From Halobacillus litoralis (GTDB taxonomy: Bacteria; Bacillota; Bacilli; Bacillales; Halobacillaceae), in contig NZ_WMEZ01000001.1 of NCBI RefSeq assembly GCF_009856415.1, forward strand, positions 62,001-126,000: a stretch of 64,000 bases of DNA, given 5' to 3'. Below are positions 20,103 through 30,480 of this stretch, piece by piece (within the stretch, counting starts at the first letter, position 1; every line of letters begins with the position of its first letter). The notes beneath the pieces were generated by a model that was given only the letters and a program-made list of their open reading frames with translations, was not told the DNA's origin and made no database searches. Both the position numbers and the translations under genes were made by a program.

Positions 20103-22179
20103 TACTGTATTATTTGAACTAGGTGTGGAAGAGCTTCCCGCTCGTTTTATCGATGATTCTTTAGATCAGTTGCAGAAAAAGACAGCTCAATGGTTCAAGG
20201 ATAACCGGATTCCTTATGGAGACATCACAGGCTTTGCGACTCCAAGGAGATTGGCTGTTAAAATTACCAATGTTGAAGAAAAGCAGCCGGATATTGAAGA
20301 GGAAGCGAAAGGCCCAGCTAAAAAAATCGCTCTTGATGAAGAAGGAAACTGGACAAAAGCGGCCATCGGGTTTTCTAAAGGGCAAGGGAAAGATGTAGAG
20401 GATATCTATTTCAAGGAAATCAAGGGCACGGAATATGTTCATGTCAATAAGTTCATTGAAGGAGAACCAACCAAAAACCTTCTTCAAAACTTCCGGGATG
20501 TTTTCTTATCGCTTACTTTCCCTAAAAATATGAGATGGGGAAATCGTGACCTTCGTTATGCACGTCCGATCCGTTGGATGATCGCCCTCTTCGGGGAAGA
20601 AGTCATTCCTTTTACCATCGAAGGGGTGGAAACAGGAAAAACGACGTACGGGCATCGTTTCTTAGGATCCGAAACAACAGTAACGGAAGCGGATGCTTAT
20701 GAACAAACGTTGAAAATACAGTATGTTATGGCTTCCGTAGAGGAAAGAAAAGCGGAGATTGTGAATCAGCTGAAGAAGCTTGAAAGTGAAAATGAGTGGA
20801 AGCTGATGATCGATGAAGATTTATTGAACGAAGTGACGCACTTAGTCGAATATCCAACAGTTTTCAGCGGGACTTTCTCTGAAGAATTCCTTGAAGTTCC
20901 TGAAGAAGCCCTGGTTACTTCCATGAAGGAGCATCAGCGGTATTTTCCAGTACGTTCTCTGGACGGAGAGTTGAAACCTCATTTTGTCGGGGTTCGTAAC
21001 GGGGATGACCAGCACATTGAGACAGTAGCTAAAGGAAACGAGAAAGTTCTGAAGGCGCGTCTTAAGGATGCTCAATTCTTTTATGAAGAAGATCAGAAAG
21101 GGAGCATTGATGAAAAAATGCAGAAGCTCTCTCGCATGGTCTATCAAGAGGAGCTGGGCACGTTAGCTGATAAAGTCCAACGAATCGTAGCAATAACTGG
21201 AAAACTGGGAGAATGGATCGGTCTTGAAGGACCCCAACTCCAAAAAGCGAAACGTGCAGCAGAAATTTGTAAGTTTGATCTTGTGACCCAGATGGTCGAT
21301 GAATTTACAGAACTGCAAGGAACGATGGGCGAAAAGTACGCACGTATTTTTGGTGAGGATGAAGAGGTAGCCGTAGCTATCAATGAACACTACATGCCGC
21401 GTCAAGCGAATGGCGCCGTACCTTCGTCAACCATCGGTTCTCTAGTCAGTATAGCGGATAAATTGGATACGATCGTCGGTAGTATCTCCATCGGCATCAT
21501 TCCAACAGGTTCACAGGACCCTTACGGATTGAGAAGACAGGCTTTAGGGATTTTGCAAACCTTGACAGCACATGGATGGTCGATTCCAGTTGAAAAATTG
21601 ATTGATCTCGTACATCAATTTTATTATGAACTGGAACTCCCGACACGTGATGAAAAAGAAGTCCATAACGACTTGCATGAATTCTTCCGCGTACGTGCGG
21701 CTTACTTAATGAGAGAAGAAGGGGTCGCTCCAGATGTTGTGGAAGCTGTGTTGGCAAGTGGGATCGGCGTCTATCCAACCACGAAGGAAAAAGCGGTACT
21801 ATTAGTAGAAAAACGCCAGGATCCTTCTTTCAAATCTGTGCATGAAGCACTCGGTCGTGTATTGAATTTAGCAAAGAAAGCAGATGCTGCCGATGTCGAC
21901 CCATCATTATTTGAAAATGATCAAGAGCGACAGTTGTATGATGCTTATCAACAAGTACATGAAGATTATCGACACGCATTAAGTGAGCCTCATCTGAAGC
22001 TTGCTTTGGATCAGTTATCCAAGCTTGCAGACCCAATCCATACCTTCTTTGATGCAACGATGGTTATGGCTGAAGACGAAAGCATACGGCGGAACCGTTT
22101 AGGTCTATTGAAACAGATTTCTAACGATGTTTATGCGTTCGCCGACTTGAATGCCATTGAATGGAAACAACAGTTCTAA
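20095..22179 (+). CDS. glyS: Glycyl-tRNA synthetase beta subunit
   Basis: Beta subunit of the bacterial glycyl-tRNA synthetase, binding tRNA. At 694 residues it is slightly longer than the B. subtilis protein. It begins [13 protein letters not shown], includes FPKNMRWGN and EHQRYFPV motifs, an HD-like region, and a C-terminal anticodon-binding part with the usual [19 protein letters not shown] ending in AIEWKQQF. Overlap with glyQ indicates coupled translation under T-box control. Confidence 0.97.
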   Translation: MSNTVLFELGVEELPARFIDDSLDQLQKKTAQWFKDNRIPYGDITGFATPRRLAVKITNVEEKQPDIEEEAKGPAKKIALDEEGNWTKAAIGFSKGQGKDVEDIYFKEIKGTEYVHVNKFIEGEPTKNLLQNFRDVFLSLTFPKNMRWGNRDLRYARPIRWMIALFGEEVIPFTIEGVETGKTTYGHRFLGSETTVTEADAYEQTLKIQYVMASVEERKAEIVNQLKKLESENEWKLMIDEDLLNEVTHLVEYPTVFSGTFSEEFLEVPEEALVTSMKEHQRYFPVRSLDGELKPHFVGVRNGDDQHIETVAKGNEKVLKARLKDAQFFYEEDQKGSIDEKMQKLSRMVYQEELGTLADKVQRIVAITGKLGEWIGLEGPQLQKAKRAAEICKFDLVTQMVDEFTELQGTMGEKYARIFGEDEEVAVAINEHYMPRQANGAVPSSTIGSLVSIADKLDTIVGSISIGIIPTGSQDPYGLRRQALGILQTLTAHGWSIPVEKLIDLVHQFYYELELPTRDEKEVHNDLHEFFRVRAAYLMREEGVAPDVVEAVLASGIGVYPTTKEKAVLLVEKRQDPSFKSVHEALGRVLNLAKKADAADVDPSLFENDQERQLYDAYQQVHEDYRHALSEPHLKLALDQLSKLADPIHTFFDATMVMAEDESIRRNRLGLLKQISNDVYAFADLNAIEWKQQF

Positions 22180-22189
22180 TCAGCTTTCT

Positions 22190-22218
22190 TTTACCGATAA
22201 TTAAAAATGAGCTATAAT
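22190..22218 (+). promoter_or_regulatory. SigA promoter for ccpN
   Basis: TTTACC (22190-22195), 17-base spacer, TATAAT (22213-22218). Confidence 0.75.
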
Positions 22219-22261
22219 TGATAAATAGTATGTCACAGTTAGTGATCGGGGTGAAGAAAGA

Positions 22262-22891
22262 TTGGAACTATCAAACCGGCAAGAGCAAATTATTCAAATT
22301 GTGAAAGATAACGGACCGATTACAGGTGAGAATATCGCAGATCAGCTAAACTTGACACGGGCCACGCTGCGTCCAGACTTAGCCATCTTGACAATGGCAG
22401 GCTTCTTGGACGCCCGCCCGCGTGTCGGTTATTTCTTTACGGGTAAAACAGGGTCAGAGCTTTTTACTGAAAAGTTGAAGAAGTTCAAAGTGGATGAATA
22501 TCAATCCCGGCCCATTGTTGTAGAAGAAGATGTATCTGTTTACGATGCCATCTGTGCGATGTTTTTAGAAGACGTAGGGACGCTTTTCGTAACGGATCAA
22601 CATTCCTTTTTAACAGGGGTTTTATCAAGAAAAGATCTTCTGAGAGCGAGTATCGGCAATCAGGATCTTACTTCCGTTCCTGTCCATATCATTATGACAA
22701 GGATGCCGAACATCACCGTTTGTGAACCTGAAGATTTACTATTAGATGCCGCTCAGAAGTTAATTGAAAAACAGATTGATGGTCTGCCTGTCGTTCAGCC
22801 TAGTGAAGAAGGTATGAAAGTAGTCGGCCGACTGACAAAAACAAATATCACGAAAGCACTTGTGGAATTGGCTAGGGACCAACACTTGTAG
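22262..22891 (+). CDS. ccpN: CcpN, repressor of gluconeogenic genes
   Basis: CcpN represses gapB and pckA in B. subtilis during glycolytic growth. The 209-residue protein has an N-terminal helix-turn-helix ([20 protein letters not shown]) and two CBS domains (about residues 80-205) that sense nucleotides. The start is TTG at 22262 with GGGGTGA seven bases before it. ppsR follows 23 bases later, the conserved pairing. Confidence 0.93.
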   Translation: MELSNRQEQIIQIVKDNGPITGENIADQLNLTRATLRPDLAILTMAGFLDARPRVGYFFTGKTGSELFTEKLKKFKVDEYQSRPIVVEEDVSVYDAICAMFLEDVGTLFVTDQHSFLTGVLSRKDLLRASIGNQDLTSVPVHIIMTRMPNITVCEPEDLLLDAAQKLIEKQIDGLPVVQPSEEGMKVVGRLTKTNITKALVELARDQHL

Positions 22892-22914
22892 TTTTAGAGG
22901 GGAGGAGGGATTGT

Positions 22915-23727
22915 ATGGAGAAACCTTTAATTTATGTCTTATCGGATTCGGTAGGGGAGACCGCGGAACTGGTCGTAAAAGCATGTCTCAGTCAGTTTGA
23001 TGACGGGCCTTTTGACCTGCAGCGAATCCCATATGTTGAAGATAAGGGGACAATCAACGAAGCCGTGCAGCAAGCCAAAGAACATAAGGCTATGATCGGT
23101 TTTACATTAGTGATTCCAGAGTTCCGGCAACATTTGAAGCAAGAAGCGGAAAAGCATGGCATTCAGTGTGTTGATATTATGGGACCGATGATGGAGGTCA
23201 TGGAAAGCCATCTGCAAATTAAACCTCGTCTCGAACCGGGTCTCGTTCATAAATTGGATGAAGATTACTTTAAGAGAGTAGAGGCTATTGAATTCGCTGT
23301 CCGGTACGATGACGGTCGTGACCCACGTGGTATTTCCAAAGCGGACATCGTGCTGATTGGTGTTTCTAGGACATCCAAGACTCCATTGTCTCAGTATTTG
23401 GCTCACAAGCGCCTCAAGGTTGCGAATGTGCCGATTGTACCGGAAGTACAACCACCATCGGAATTGTTCCGTGTCGATCCTGATAAATGCATAGGCTTGA
23501 GTATCAGTGCAGAAAAACTAAATGATATTAGAAAAGAAAGATTAAAGTCATTAGGACTTGGAGATCAAGCAAGTTATGCGAATATGAATCGCATTCAGCA
23601 GGAAATCGATCACTTCAATCGGATTGTGGACCGGATCGGTTGTCCGGTGATTGATGTATCGAACAAAGCCGTCGAAGAGACTGCCAATGTCATTATGAAC
23701 AAATTACGCCAGAATGCCCAAGAATAG
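22915..23727 (+). CDS. ppsR: PEP synthase/PPDK regulatory protein (YqfL)
   Basis: DUF299-family bifunctional kinase/pyrophosphorylase; 270 residues, equal to YqfL. It opens with [15 protein letters not shown] and carries the P-loop-like [11 protein letters not shown]. In B. subtilis it modulates CcpN activity, which fits the shared operon; no pyruvate phosphate dikinase gene is visible in the window. GGGGAGGAGGG precedes the ATG. Confidence 0.92.
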   Translation: MEKPLIYVLSDSVGETAELVVKACLSQFDDGPFDLQRIPYVEDKGTINEAVQQAKEHKAMIGFTLVIPEFRQHLKQEAEKHGIQCVDIMGPMMEVMESHLQIKPRLEPGLVHKLDEDYFKRVEAIEFAVRYDDGRDPRGISKADIVLIGVSRTSKTPLSQYLAHKRLKVANVPIVPEVQPPSELFRVDPDKCIGLSISAEKLNDIRKERLKSLGLGDQASYANMNRIQQEIDHFNRIVDRIGCPVIDVSNKAVEETANVIMNKLRQNAQE

Positions 23728-23739
23728 TACAAATAGCGG

Positions 23740-23769
23740 AAGTCGCGCTTTGATTAAGCGCGACTTTTG
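23740..23769 (+). terminator. Terminator after ppsR
   Basis: AAGTCGCGCTT pairs perfectly with AAGCGCGACTT around a five-base loop, followed by TT. Confidence 0.8.
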
Positions 23770-23982
23770 TTGGGAAGAATGAAAATAGGTACAATTAGAC
23801 ATAGCGTAAATGATAGGAATGTATTATAATATCTATTTGTGGTAAAAATCCTTATAATGAAGGGATGTCCATTCCTACGAAGTTTTTCTGATAAGATGTC
23901 GTAAAAAGCACATACTTTTCAGAAAAATAAAACATTCGCTTTTAAGGAGGATTCTACCGCTTATTGTAGAAATATTGATACT

Positions 23983-24444
23983 ATGCCAAATTTAAATGTC
24001 CATATTTATGTCGATGCAGATAGTTGTCCAGTACAAGAGGAAATCATCGATGTTTGTGCCCAATATGATCTTGACCCTTATTTCATCGCAACCGTCAACC
24101 ATTATAGTCGGGAGAAAGCAGACGCTGGATGGATGTTCGTCGATGACGGATCGCAATCTGTCGATTTGTATATCCTCAATCAAGTAGGCGAAGGCGATGT
24201 CGTTATTACCCAAGATCTTTCCCTTGCTGTATTATTGACTTCCAAAGGGGTTTATGTACTTACTCCAAGAGGTAAACTGGTTAGAGAAAATGATGCAGAC
24301 AACATCATGAATCAAAAGTTCATAAGGCAGCAGACAATGAAGAAAAGAAAGAAATGGAAAGGCCCATCGGCATTTACAGCGAGTGATCGTGAAAAGTTCC
24401 GGTCTGTCTTCCAAAAAATGTTGTCAGAACATGAAGGAATTTAA
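23983..24444 (+). CDS. yqxD: UPF0178 protein YqxD
   Basis: 153 residues of the YaiI/YqxD family, a PIN-like fold of unknown function, starting IYVDADSCPVQEEI just after the N-terminus with DVVITQDLSLA and LTPRGKL later. It sits ahead of dnaG-sigA as in B. subtilis. ATG 23983 is supported by the family N-terminus, but no good ribosome site lies next to it. The nearest strong AAGGAGG is at 23944-23950, over 30 bases upstream. Confidence 0.9.
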   Translation: MPNLNVHIYVDADSCPVQEEIIDVCAQYDLDPYFIATVNHYSREKADAGWMFVDDGSQSVDLYILNQVGEGDVVITQDLSLAVLLTSKGVYVLTPRGKLVRENDADNIMNQKFIRQQTMKKRKKWKGPSAFTASDREKFRSVFQKMLSEHEGI

Positions 24445-24481
24445 GCATTGAACGAGAATAATTGAGTAGTATGGTGATCTT

Positions 24482-26293
24482 ATGGCTGGACATATACCAG
24501 AAGAAAAAGTCGATGAAATCAGAAGGTCAACGGATATTGTAGAAGTGATCGGCAATTACGTCGATTTGAAGAAACAAGGCAGGAATCATTTCGGCCTCTG
24601 TCCATTCCATGGGGAAAACACTCCTTCCTTTTCCGTTTCTCAAGATAAACAGATCTTTCATTGCTTTGGTTGTGGAAAGGGAGGGAATGTCTATACCTTC
24701 CTGATGGAGATTGAAGGGTTTAGTTTTATCCAGGCACTGAAACAACTGGCTGAGCAGACAGCTATCGATCTTCCTGATCAATTAACTGATGAAGCCCCGT
24801 CTGAAAAGAGCCAGGAATCCCAAGCGATGCTTGAAGCTCATCAATGGCTGACTAAATTATACCATCATTTGTTAAAGAATTCCAAAGATGGCCGGGAAGC
24901 TTATCAATATTTAATCGACCGTGGTTTTACGGATGAAACGATCCAGAAATACCAAATTGGATATTCACCGGATTCCAAAGACTTTGTCGTTACGTTTCTT
25001 GAAAAGAAAGGGTATCATCCACAGACGATGGTCAAGGCGGGATTGCTCAGTACCAATGATCATGGAGAATATGCGGACAGGTTCCGTGGGAGAGTGATTT
25101 TTCCACTGAGGAACCATTTAGGGAAGACGGTGGCTTTTGCGGGAAGGTCTCTTGGACAACAGGAACCGAAATATTTAAACAGCCCTGAGACAGAACTTTT
25201 CCATAAGGGTCGTCTCCTTTATAACTTCGACCTCGCCCGTTCCGCCATTCGAAAAGAAAAAACGGTGATCCTGTTCGAAGGTTTCGGAGATGTCATCTCT
25301 GCAGACCAGGCAGATATTCACCATACCGTAGGTACAATGGGTACTTCTTTATCAAGCATGCAGGCGAATCTTTTGAAGAAATACGCAGAACAGATCATCA
25401 TTTGTTATGATGGTGACCGCGCTGGAATCGAAGCAGCTGTCAAGGCAGCGAAACTTTTAAAGAATGTGGGCTGTCAAACCTACGTCGCCCGTGTACCTGA
25501 TGAACTTGATCCAGATGAGTTCATCCAAAAGTATGGCGGGGATCGATTCAAGCGTGAAATCATCGATACTAGTGACACGTACATTTCCTTTATGATGAAT
25601 TACTTGCGCAGAGATTATAATCTGCAAGTAGAAGGAGATCGTATCACTTATATCGAAAAGGTATTACAAGAGATTGCAGGGCTTGACCGTGCTGTCGAAC
25701 GAGAGCATTACTTAAATGAAATAGCTACAGAATTTCAGCTCTCCGTAGAAACTCTGAAAGAAGAAGTTCAGCGGATTCGATCACAAAGCGGTGTAAAGGA
25801 TAATGAGCCCAAGAACCGATATACTAATGATACGAGGCAGCCGACGGTTCAAAAAAAACTTTTACCCGCTTTTCATAATGCTGAAAGAAAACTGATTGCG
25901 TATATGCTGAGAGATCCGTATATCGCTGATAAAGTTCAAGAGGAAATCGGAGGAGCTTTCAATATTGAAGACCATCAGGTCATTGTCACCCATCTTTATG
26001 CATATTATGAAGACGGCAATGAATCGGATATCAGTCAGTTCGTCGAGATGATTGAAGATGCTTCCATCAAAAATTTAGCGATCGAGCTTGCAATGGCCCC
26101 TGTCAGCGAAGAAGTTTCTGATCAGGAAATCCACGATTACATCACAAGGATTCGATCAGAACAGTGGGATCGAACGGATATTAGGAACCTTGAATCTGAG
26201 TTGAAAAAGGCTGAACAACAAAACGAGCCGATCAGAGCAGCAGAAATTGCAATGGAAATCATCAAGCGCAAGAAAGAGTTCAAACATAACTAG
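24482..26293 (+). CDS. dnaG: DNA primase
   Basis: Makes RNA primers for replication. The 603-residue protein has an N-terminal zinc-ribbon (CPFHGENTPSFSVS ... HCFGCGKGG), a TOPRIM catalytic core (VILFEGFGDVISADQ, IICYDGDRAGIEAA) and a C-terminal helicase-interacting domain (about 455-603). It is the second gene of the yqxD-dnaG-sigA macromolecular synthesis operon. The ribosome site before ATG 24482 is weak. Confidence 0.98.
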   Translation: MAGHIPEEKVDEIRRSTDIVEVIGNYVDLKKQGRNHFGLCPFHGENTPSFSVSQDKQIFHCFGCGKGGNVYTFLMEIEGFSFIQALKQLAEQTAIDLPDQLTDEAPSEKSQESQAMLEAHQWLTKLYHHLLKNSKDGREAYQYLIDRGFTDETIQKYQIGYSPDSKDFVVTFLEKKGYHPQTMVKAGLLSTNDHGEYADRFRGRVIFPLRNHLGKTVAFAGRSLGQQEPKYLNSPETELFHKGRLLYNFDLARSAIRKEKTVILFEGFGDVISADQADIHHTVGTMGTSLSSMQANLLKKYAEQIIICYDGDRAGIEAAVKAAKLLKNVGCQTYVARVPDELDPDEFIQKYGGDRFKREIIDTSDTYISFMMNYLRRDYNLQVEGDRITYIEKVLQEIAGLDRAVEREHYLNEIATEFQLSVETLKEEVQRIRSQSGVKDNEPKNRYTNDTRQPTVQKKLLPAFHNAERKLIAYMLRDPYIADKVQEEIGGAFNIEDHQVIVTHLYAYYEDGNESDISQFVEMIEDASIKNLAIELAMAPVSEEVSDQEIHDYITRIRSEQWDRTDIRNLESELKKAEQQNEPIRAAEIAMEIIKRKKEFKHN

Positions 26294-26330
26294 GTAGAGT
26301 TTGTATAGATTGTTGGAAGGAGGGGGACTT

Positions 26331-27464
26331 ATGGCAGATAAGCAACAGCAGCCATCACGTTCTAAAGAAAATGAGAACCAAACAGAATTGACACTTGAGC
26401 AAGCGAAAGAGCAAGTGGTAGAGTTAGGGAAAAAACGAGGGATCCTCGCATATGAAGAGGTAGCGGAAAAACTATCGAGCTTTGAACTGGACTCTGATCA
26501 AATGGATGAATTCTATGAACACCTGAATGAGCAGGGGGTAGAAGTAATCGGGGATTCTGAATCAGATCCAAGTATGAAGCAATTGAATAAAGAGGAAGAG
26601 TTCGACCTTAATGACTTGAGTGTACCACCTGGGGTCAAAATTAATGACCCGGTGCGTATGTACCTTAAAGAAATCGGCCGTGTGAACCTGCTATCTGCGA
26701 AAGATGAAATCAGCCTTGCTCAACGCATTGAGAATGGTGACGAAGAAGCGAAACGTGACCTAGCGGAAGCCAATCTGCGTCTCGTCGTAAGTATCGCTAA
26801 AAGATATGTAGGCCGAGGTATGCTTTTCCTTGACTTGATCCAAGAAGGTAACATGGGTCTGATCAAAGCGGTAGAAAAATTCGATTATCGTAAAGGTTAT
26901 AAATTCAGTACCTATGCTACGTGGTGGATCCGCCAGGCAATTACAAGAGCGATCGCTGACCAAGCGCGTACCATTCGTATCCCTGTCCACATGGTGGAGA
27001 CGATCAACAAACTGATTCGTGTCCAGCGTCAACTCCTTCAGGATCTTGGTCGTGAACCGACGCCGGAAGAGATTGCACAGGATATGGACCTCACTCCAGA
27101 TAAAGTCCGTGAAATTCTGAAGATAGCCCAGGAGCCGGTATCTCTAGAAACACCGATCGGGGAGGAAGATGATTCTCACTTAGGCGACTTTATTGAAGAT
27201 CAAGAAGCGACATCTCCTTCAGATCATGCAGCTTATGAACTGTTGAAAGAACAGCTTGAGGATGTCCTTGATACATTGACAGATCGAGAAGAAAATGTAC
27301 TCAGACTCCGTTTCGGTCTAGACGATGGACGTACAAGAACACTTGAAGAAGTAGGGAAAGTGTTTGGGGTAACTCGTGAGAGAATCCGTCAAATTGAAGC
27401 GAAGGCTTTACGTAAACTCCGCCATCCAAGCCGGAGCAAACGTTTGAAGGACTTCATGGAATAA
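26331..27464 (+). CDS. sigA: Principal sigma factor SigA (RpoD)
   Basis: Housekeeping sigma factor, 377 residues from ATG 26331 with GGAAGGAGGGGG just upstream; the in-frame ATG at 26301 lacks a ribosome site. Region 1.1 is at the N-terminus; region 2 contains [17 protein letters not shown] and [18 protein letters not shown]; region 4 has [19 protein letters not shown]. It closes the dnaG operon and is followed by a terminator. Confidence 0.98.
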   Translation: MADKQQQPSRSKENENQTELTLEQAKEQVVELGKKRGILAYEEVAEKLSSFELDSDQMDEFYEHLNEQGVEVIGDSESDPSMKQLNKEEEFDLNDLSVPPGVKINDPVRMYLKEIGRVNLLSAKDEISLAQRIENGDEEAKRDLAEANLRLVVSIAKRYVGRGMLFLDLIQEGNMGLIKAVEKFDYRKGYKFSTYATWWIRQAITRAIADQARTIRIPVHMVETINKLIRVQRQLLQDLGREPTPEEIAQDMDLTPDKVREILKIAQEPVSLETPIGEEDDSHLGDFIEDQEATSPSDHAAYELLKEQLEDVLDTLTDREENVLRLRFGLDDGRTRTLEEVGKVFGVTRERIRQIEAKALRKLRHPSRSKRLKDFME

Positions 27465-27474
27465 AGATTCTTCT

Positions 27475-27533
27475 GACTCAGGGATCCTTTCGCAAATGGA
27501 TGCGGGAGGGCTCCTGAGTTATCTTTTCTTTTG
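27475..27533 (+). terminator. Imperfect terminator after sigA
   Basis: ACTCAGG...TCCTTTCGCA pairs imperfectly with TGCGGGAGGG...CCTGAGT and is followed by a T-rich tail (TTATCTTTTCTTTT). The ribosome site of the next gene lies at its end. Confidence 0.75.
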
Positions 27534-27542
27534 GAGGCTGCT

Positions 27543-28076
27543 ATGAAACATGAAAGGACAAAAACCATCGTTGATGAAATTAGGTACTGGAAACAAAATC
27601 ATTTGCTTCCAGATGAATATTGCAATTTCTTGTTAGCGCTTTATACTCAAGGTGAAAGCCAGGAGAACGATGAGAGTGCGAAAGGTTTTCAAAGCCTCGC
27701 CTTTTATATGTTCATGGGTTTGAATGCTTTTTTGTTACCCCTTTCATTTCTTGTCATTTATTTTACTGAAATGGGAATCATAATGCAAACAGTGGTTTTG
27801 TCGAGTTTTGTAATCGGGGTATGGATTCATATTCGTTGGTTACAATATAAAAAGTCGGAGTGGCTTTTTGTTCCGCTTATCAACGGTGCTTTAATTCTTC
27901 TGCTTTTGACTGTTCATCTTGATCAGAATATGATAGGTTCCGGGTTGTCCTTTTACATAACGCTTACCTTCAACTTGGTCTTATGGATTTTTCTTGGATG
28001 GTTATGGAAGGTGAAAACGCTTTTCTATACAGGGGTCATTGGCTTCATTTTTTTAATTATTTACATTGTTTCATAA
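27543..28076 (+). CDS. Multi-pass membrane protein of unknown function
   Basis: 177 residues: a soluble N-terminus of about 55 residues (IRYWKQNHLLPDEYCNFLLAL) and then about six membrane helices. The N-terminal pattern recalls the start of DUF2157-like membrane proteins, but this is only a resemblance. ATG 27543 follows TTGGAGG; the in-frame TTG at 27531 is part of that ribosome site. It lies alone between sigA and the cytochrome gene. Confidence 0.7.
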   Translation: MKHERTKTIVDEIRYWKQNHLLPDEYCNFLLALYTQGESQENDESAKGFQSLAFYMFMGLNAFLLPLSFLVIYFTEMGIIMQTVVLSSFVIGVWIHIRWLQYKKSEWLFVPLINGALILLLLTVHLDQNMIGSGLSFYITLTFNLVLWIFLGWLWKVKTLFYTGVIGFIFLIIYIVS

Positions 28077-28184
28077 GTTTTCACATGATATCTCTTTAAT
28101 AAGTAACGGTTTTCAAGTAAAATAAATATAGTCGAATAGACACGAAAATTCTATATGAGGGAATACATAAGGAGGTTGCAACAA

Positions 28185-28553
28185 ATGAGAAAGAACCCTG
28201 TGATTCCATTCGCAATTATTGCTGTGCTGGGGATCGTCGTTATGATCGTCGTATCTGCAGCAGGTATTAATCAACGCGAAGCTATTCAGAATGAAGAAGA
28301 AGGCGGCGGTGAGAAGCAAGAAGAAACCGCAAGCGCAAGTCCTGAAGAGTTGTATCAGAACCAATGTGCAAGTTGCCACGGTGGAGACCTTGGCGGTGGA
28401 GCTGGCCCTAACCTTCAAGAAGTAGGAAGCCGGTATTCAGCTGAAGAAATCAATGACATCATCGTAAATGGTAAAGGTTCTGCCATGCCTGCTGGTCTTT
28501 ACACAGGAGAACAAGCAACTAAATTGGCCGAATGGCTAGCTGAAAAGAAATAA
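28185..28553 (+). CDS. cccA: Membrane-anchored cytochrome c550
   Basis: Small c-type cytochrome of the respiratory chain, 122 residues from ATG 28185 (AAGGAGG at 28169-28175). A single N-terminal membrane anchor ([20 protein letters not shown]) precedes an acidic linker and a haem domain with CASCH and a distal Met in GSAMPAG, on the outer face. B. subtilis cccA lies in the same place after sigA. The longer frame to 28155 has no ribosome site. Confidence 0.93.
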   Translation: MRKNPVIPFAIIAVLGIVVMIVVSAAGINQREAIQNEEEGGGEKQEETASASPEELYQNQCASCHGGDLGGGAGPNLQEVGSRYSAEEINDIIVNGKGSAMPAGLYTGEQATKLAEWLAEKK

Positions 28554-28569
28554 CAATAAGAAGAAGAAC

Positions 28570-28604
28570 GAAAAGCTTTCTGGCTATCAGAAAGCTTTTC
28601 TTTT
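28570..28604 (+). terminator. Terminator after cccA
   Basis: AAAAGCTTTCTG pairs with a near-perfect partner (TCAGAAAGCTTTT) around GCTA and is followed by TCTTTT. Confidence 0.9.
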
Positions 28605-28621
28605 ATGAGAGGAAAGAGTCT

Positions 28622-29329
28622 ATGAATGTATATCAATTATCTCAACGTTTAGCACTTGTTGCTGATTATTTACCTAAGGGAGCCCATTTTGCGGACATCG
28701 GTTCAGATCATGCCTATCTTCCATGCTTTGTATGTATGAAAGATCCAGAAGCAAGAGCAGTAGCGGGTGAAGTGAATCAAGGACCATATGATAGTGCCAA
28801 AAGTGAAGTGGAAAAACATAAGCTTGAGGGTCGCATTGATGTACGTCTCGGTGACGGGCTCGCTGTTGTTGATCCTGGAGAAATCAAACAGGTGGTCATT
28901 GCTGGAATGGGTGGCCCTTTAATCCGTGATATTCTTGAGGGAGGAAAAGAGAAGCTTTCTGACGTCAATCGGATTGTCGTTCAACCCAATATCGACTCGA
29001 GGTCTCTTAGAAGGTGGTTCTATCAGCATGACTATACGCTTGTCGATGAGACCATTGTAGAGGAAGGGGGACACATTTACGAAATTCTGGTGGCAGAAAA
29101 AGGTGACCCTTCTGTTTGTTACAACGAGGAAGTTATAGAAAAAGAAATGTGGCTGGGGCCGTTTTTATTAGAGAAACGACCAGAGCCGTTTATCCAGAAA
29201 TGTAATGAGGAATGGAAGAAGAAACAATACATTATAAAACAGATGAAGCAAGCATCATCCCCTGATGAAGAGAAATTGAAACAACACCAAAAGGAAATGG
29301 AATGGTTAGAGGAGGTATTGCAATTATGA
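28622..29329 (+). CDS. trmK: tRNA (adenine-22-N1)-methyltransferase TrmK
   Basis: Forms m1A22 in tRNA. The 235-residue protein has a SAM-binding Rossmann domain (ADIGSDHAYLP, AGEVNQGPYDSA, VVIAGMGG) and a C-terminal coiled coil. The start codon of yqfO overlaps its stop (ATGA at 29326-29329), giving translational coupling. Confidence 0.95.
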   Translation: MNVYQLSQRLALVADYLPKGAHFADIGSDHAYLPCFVCMKDPEARAVAGEVNQGPYDSAKSEVEKHKLEGRIDVRLGDGLAVVDPGEIKQVVIAGMGGPLIRDILEGGKEKLSDVNRIVVQPNIDSRSLRRWFYQHDYTLVDETIVEEGGHIYEILVAEKGDPSVCYNEEVIEKEMWLGPFLLEKRPEPFIQKCNEEWKKKQYIIKQMKQASSPDEEKLKQHQKEMEWLEEVLQL

Positions 29330-30444
29330 ATCACACGTACACAGCCCAGGACATCATCCGTGAATTTGAAAAATGGTCGCCCAAAGGGTTAGCCTTTGAA
29401 TGGGATAATGTGGGCCTCCAAGTCGGCACCCTCAATAAACCAGTGAAAAATATCATGGTTACCCTGGATGTGTTGGAGAACGTTGTAGACGAAGCCATTG
29501 AAAAAAAAGTGGATTTGATCATTGCTCATCACCCTTTGCTTTTCGTCAAATTGAATCAAATCAATTTGGATACACCGAAAGGGAGAATCGTTCAAAAACT
29601 GATTAAACATGACATTACGGTTTATGCTGCTCACACGAACCTTGATATTGCCACAGGCGGGGTGAATGATGTCATGGCTGAACTGATTGGAGTAACGAAT
29701 AGCCGGCCACTGATCGAAACAGGAAGCGATTCTCTCGTCAAGCTTACTGTTTTTGTACCTGAAAATCACGCAGATGACTTACGGAATGCCATCAGTGAGG
29801 CAGGAGCAGGTCATATCGGTCATTATAGCCATTGTACGTATCAACTCTCGGGACAAGGGACGTTCAAACCGGAAGAGGGAACGAATCCTTATCTCGGTGA
29901 ACAAGGGAAACTTGAAATCGTAGACGAAAAACGTATCGAAACGATTGTTCCAAAATCACGCCTATCCGGAGTTTTGAAAGCGATGGAAGAATCCCATCCG
30001 TATGAGGAAGTCGCTTATGATGTTTATCCATTATTAAATAAAGGGGAACCAATGGGAGCTGGGCGTGTAGGAGAACTTGACGACCCAATGACTTTACGGG
30101 AGCTTGTAGAGCTGATCAAGAAGCAATACAATGTCCCTCATGTGCGTGTATCCGGAAAGATGGATGAAAAAGTGAAAAAAGTCGCCCTTCTTGGTGGCAG
30201 CGGTGAAAAGTATATTCATAAGGCTAAGAGAAGTGGTGCGGATGTTTATATTACGGGAGACATGACTTTTCATATGACACAAGATGCAATGGAAATGGGG
30301 CTTTCCATCATTGACCCTGGTCATCACGTTGAAAAAGTTGTTTGTCCCAAAGTGAAAAAATATCTTGAAGAGAAGTGTAATAAACAAGGAGATTTGAACA
30401 TCTACGTTTCTGAAGCAGATACGGAGCCATTTTCGGTTGTATGA
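29326..30444 (+). CDS. yqfO: Nif3-like dinuclear metal protein YqfO
   Basis: Nif3/NIF3-family hexameric protein with a dinuclear metal site, often annotated GTP cyclohydrolase I type 2; its cellular role is uncertain. 372 residues, with metal ligands in IAHHPLLF and AHTNLDIATGGVND, a PII-like insert in the middle (about 130-245) and a second ligand set in GHHVEKV. ATG 29326 follows AGAGGAGG; earlier ATG in the open frame lies inside trmK. Confidence 0.94.
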   Translation: MNHTYTAQDIIREFEKWSPKGLAFEWDNVGLQVGTLNKPVKNIMVTLDVLENVVDEAIEKKVDLIIAHHPLLFVKLNQINLDTPKGRIVQKLIKHDITVYAAHTNLDIATGGVNDVMAELIGVTNSRPLIETGSDSLVKLTVFVPENHADDLRNAISEAGAGHIGHYSHCTYQLSGQGTFKPEEGTNPYLGEQGKLEIVDEKRIETIVPKSRLSGVLKAMEESHPYEEVAYDVYPLLNKGEPMGAGRVGELDDPMTLRELVELIKKQYNVPHVRVSGKMDEKVKKVALLGGSGEKYIHKAKRSGADVYITGDMTFHMTQDAMEMGLSIIDPGHHVEKVVCPKVKKYLEEKCNKQGDLNIYVSEADTEPFSVV

Positions 30445-30480
30445 AAAAAGGATGAAAGCGGAGGCTTTCATCCTTTTTTT
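30444..30480. terminator. Bidirectional terminator between yqfO and ispH
   Basis: AAAAAAGGATGAAAGC pairs with GCTTTCATCCTTTTTT around GGAG, with T or A runs at both edges, so it can stop transcription from both sides. Confidence 0.93.
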
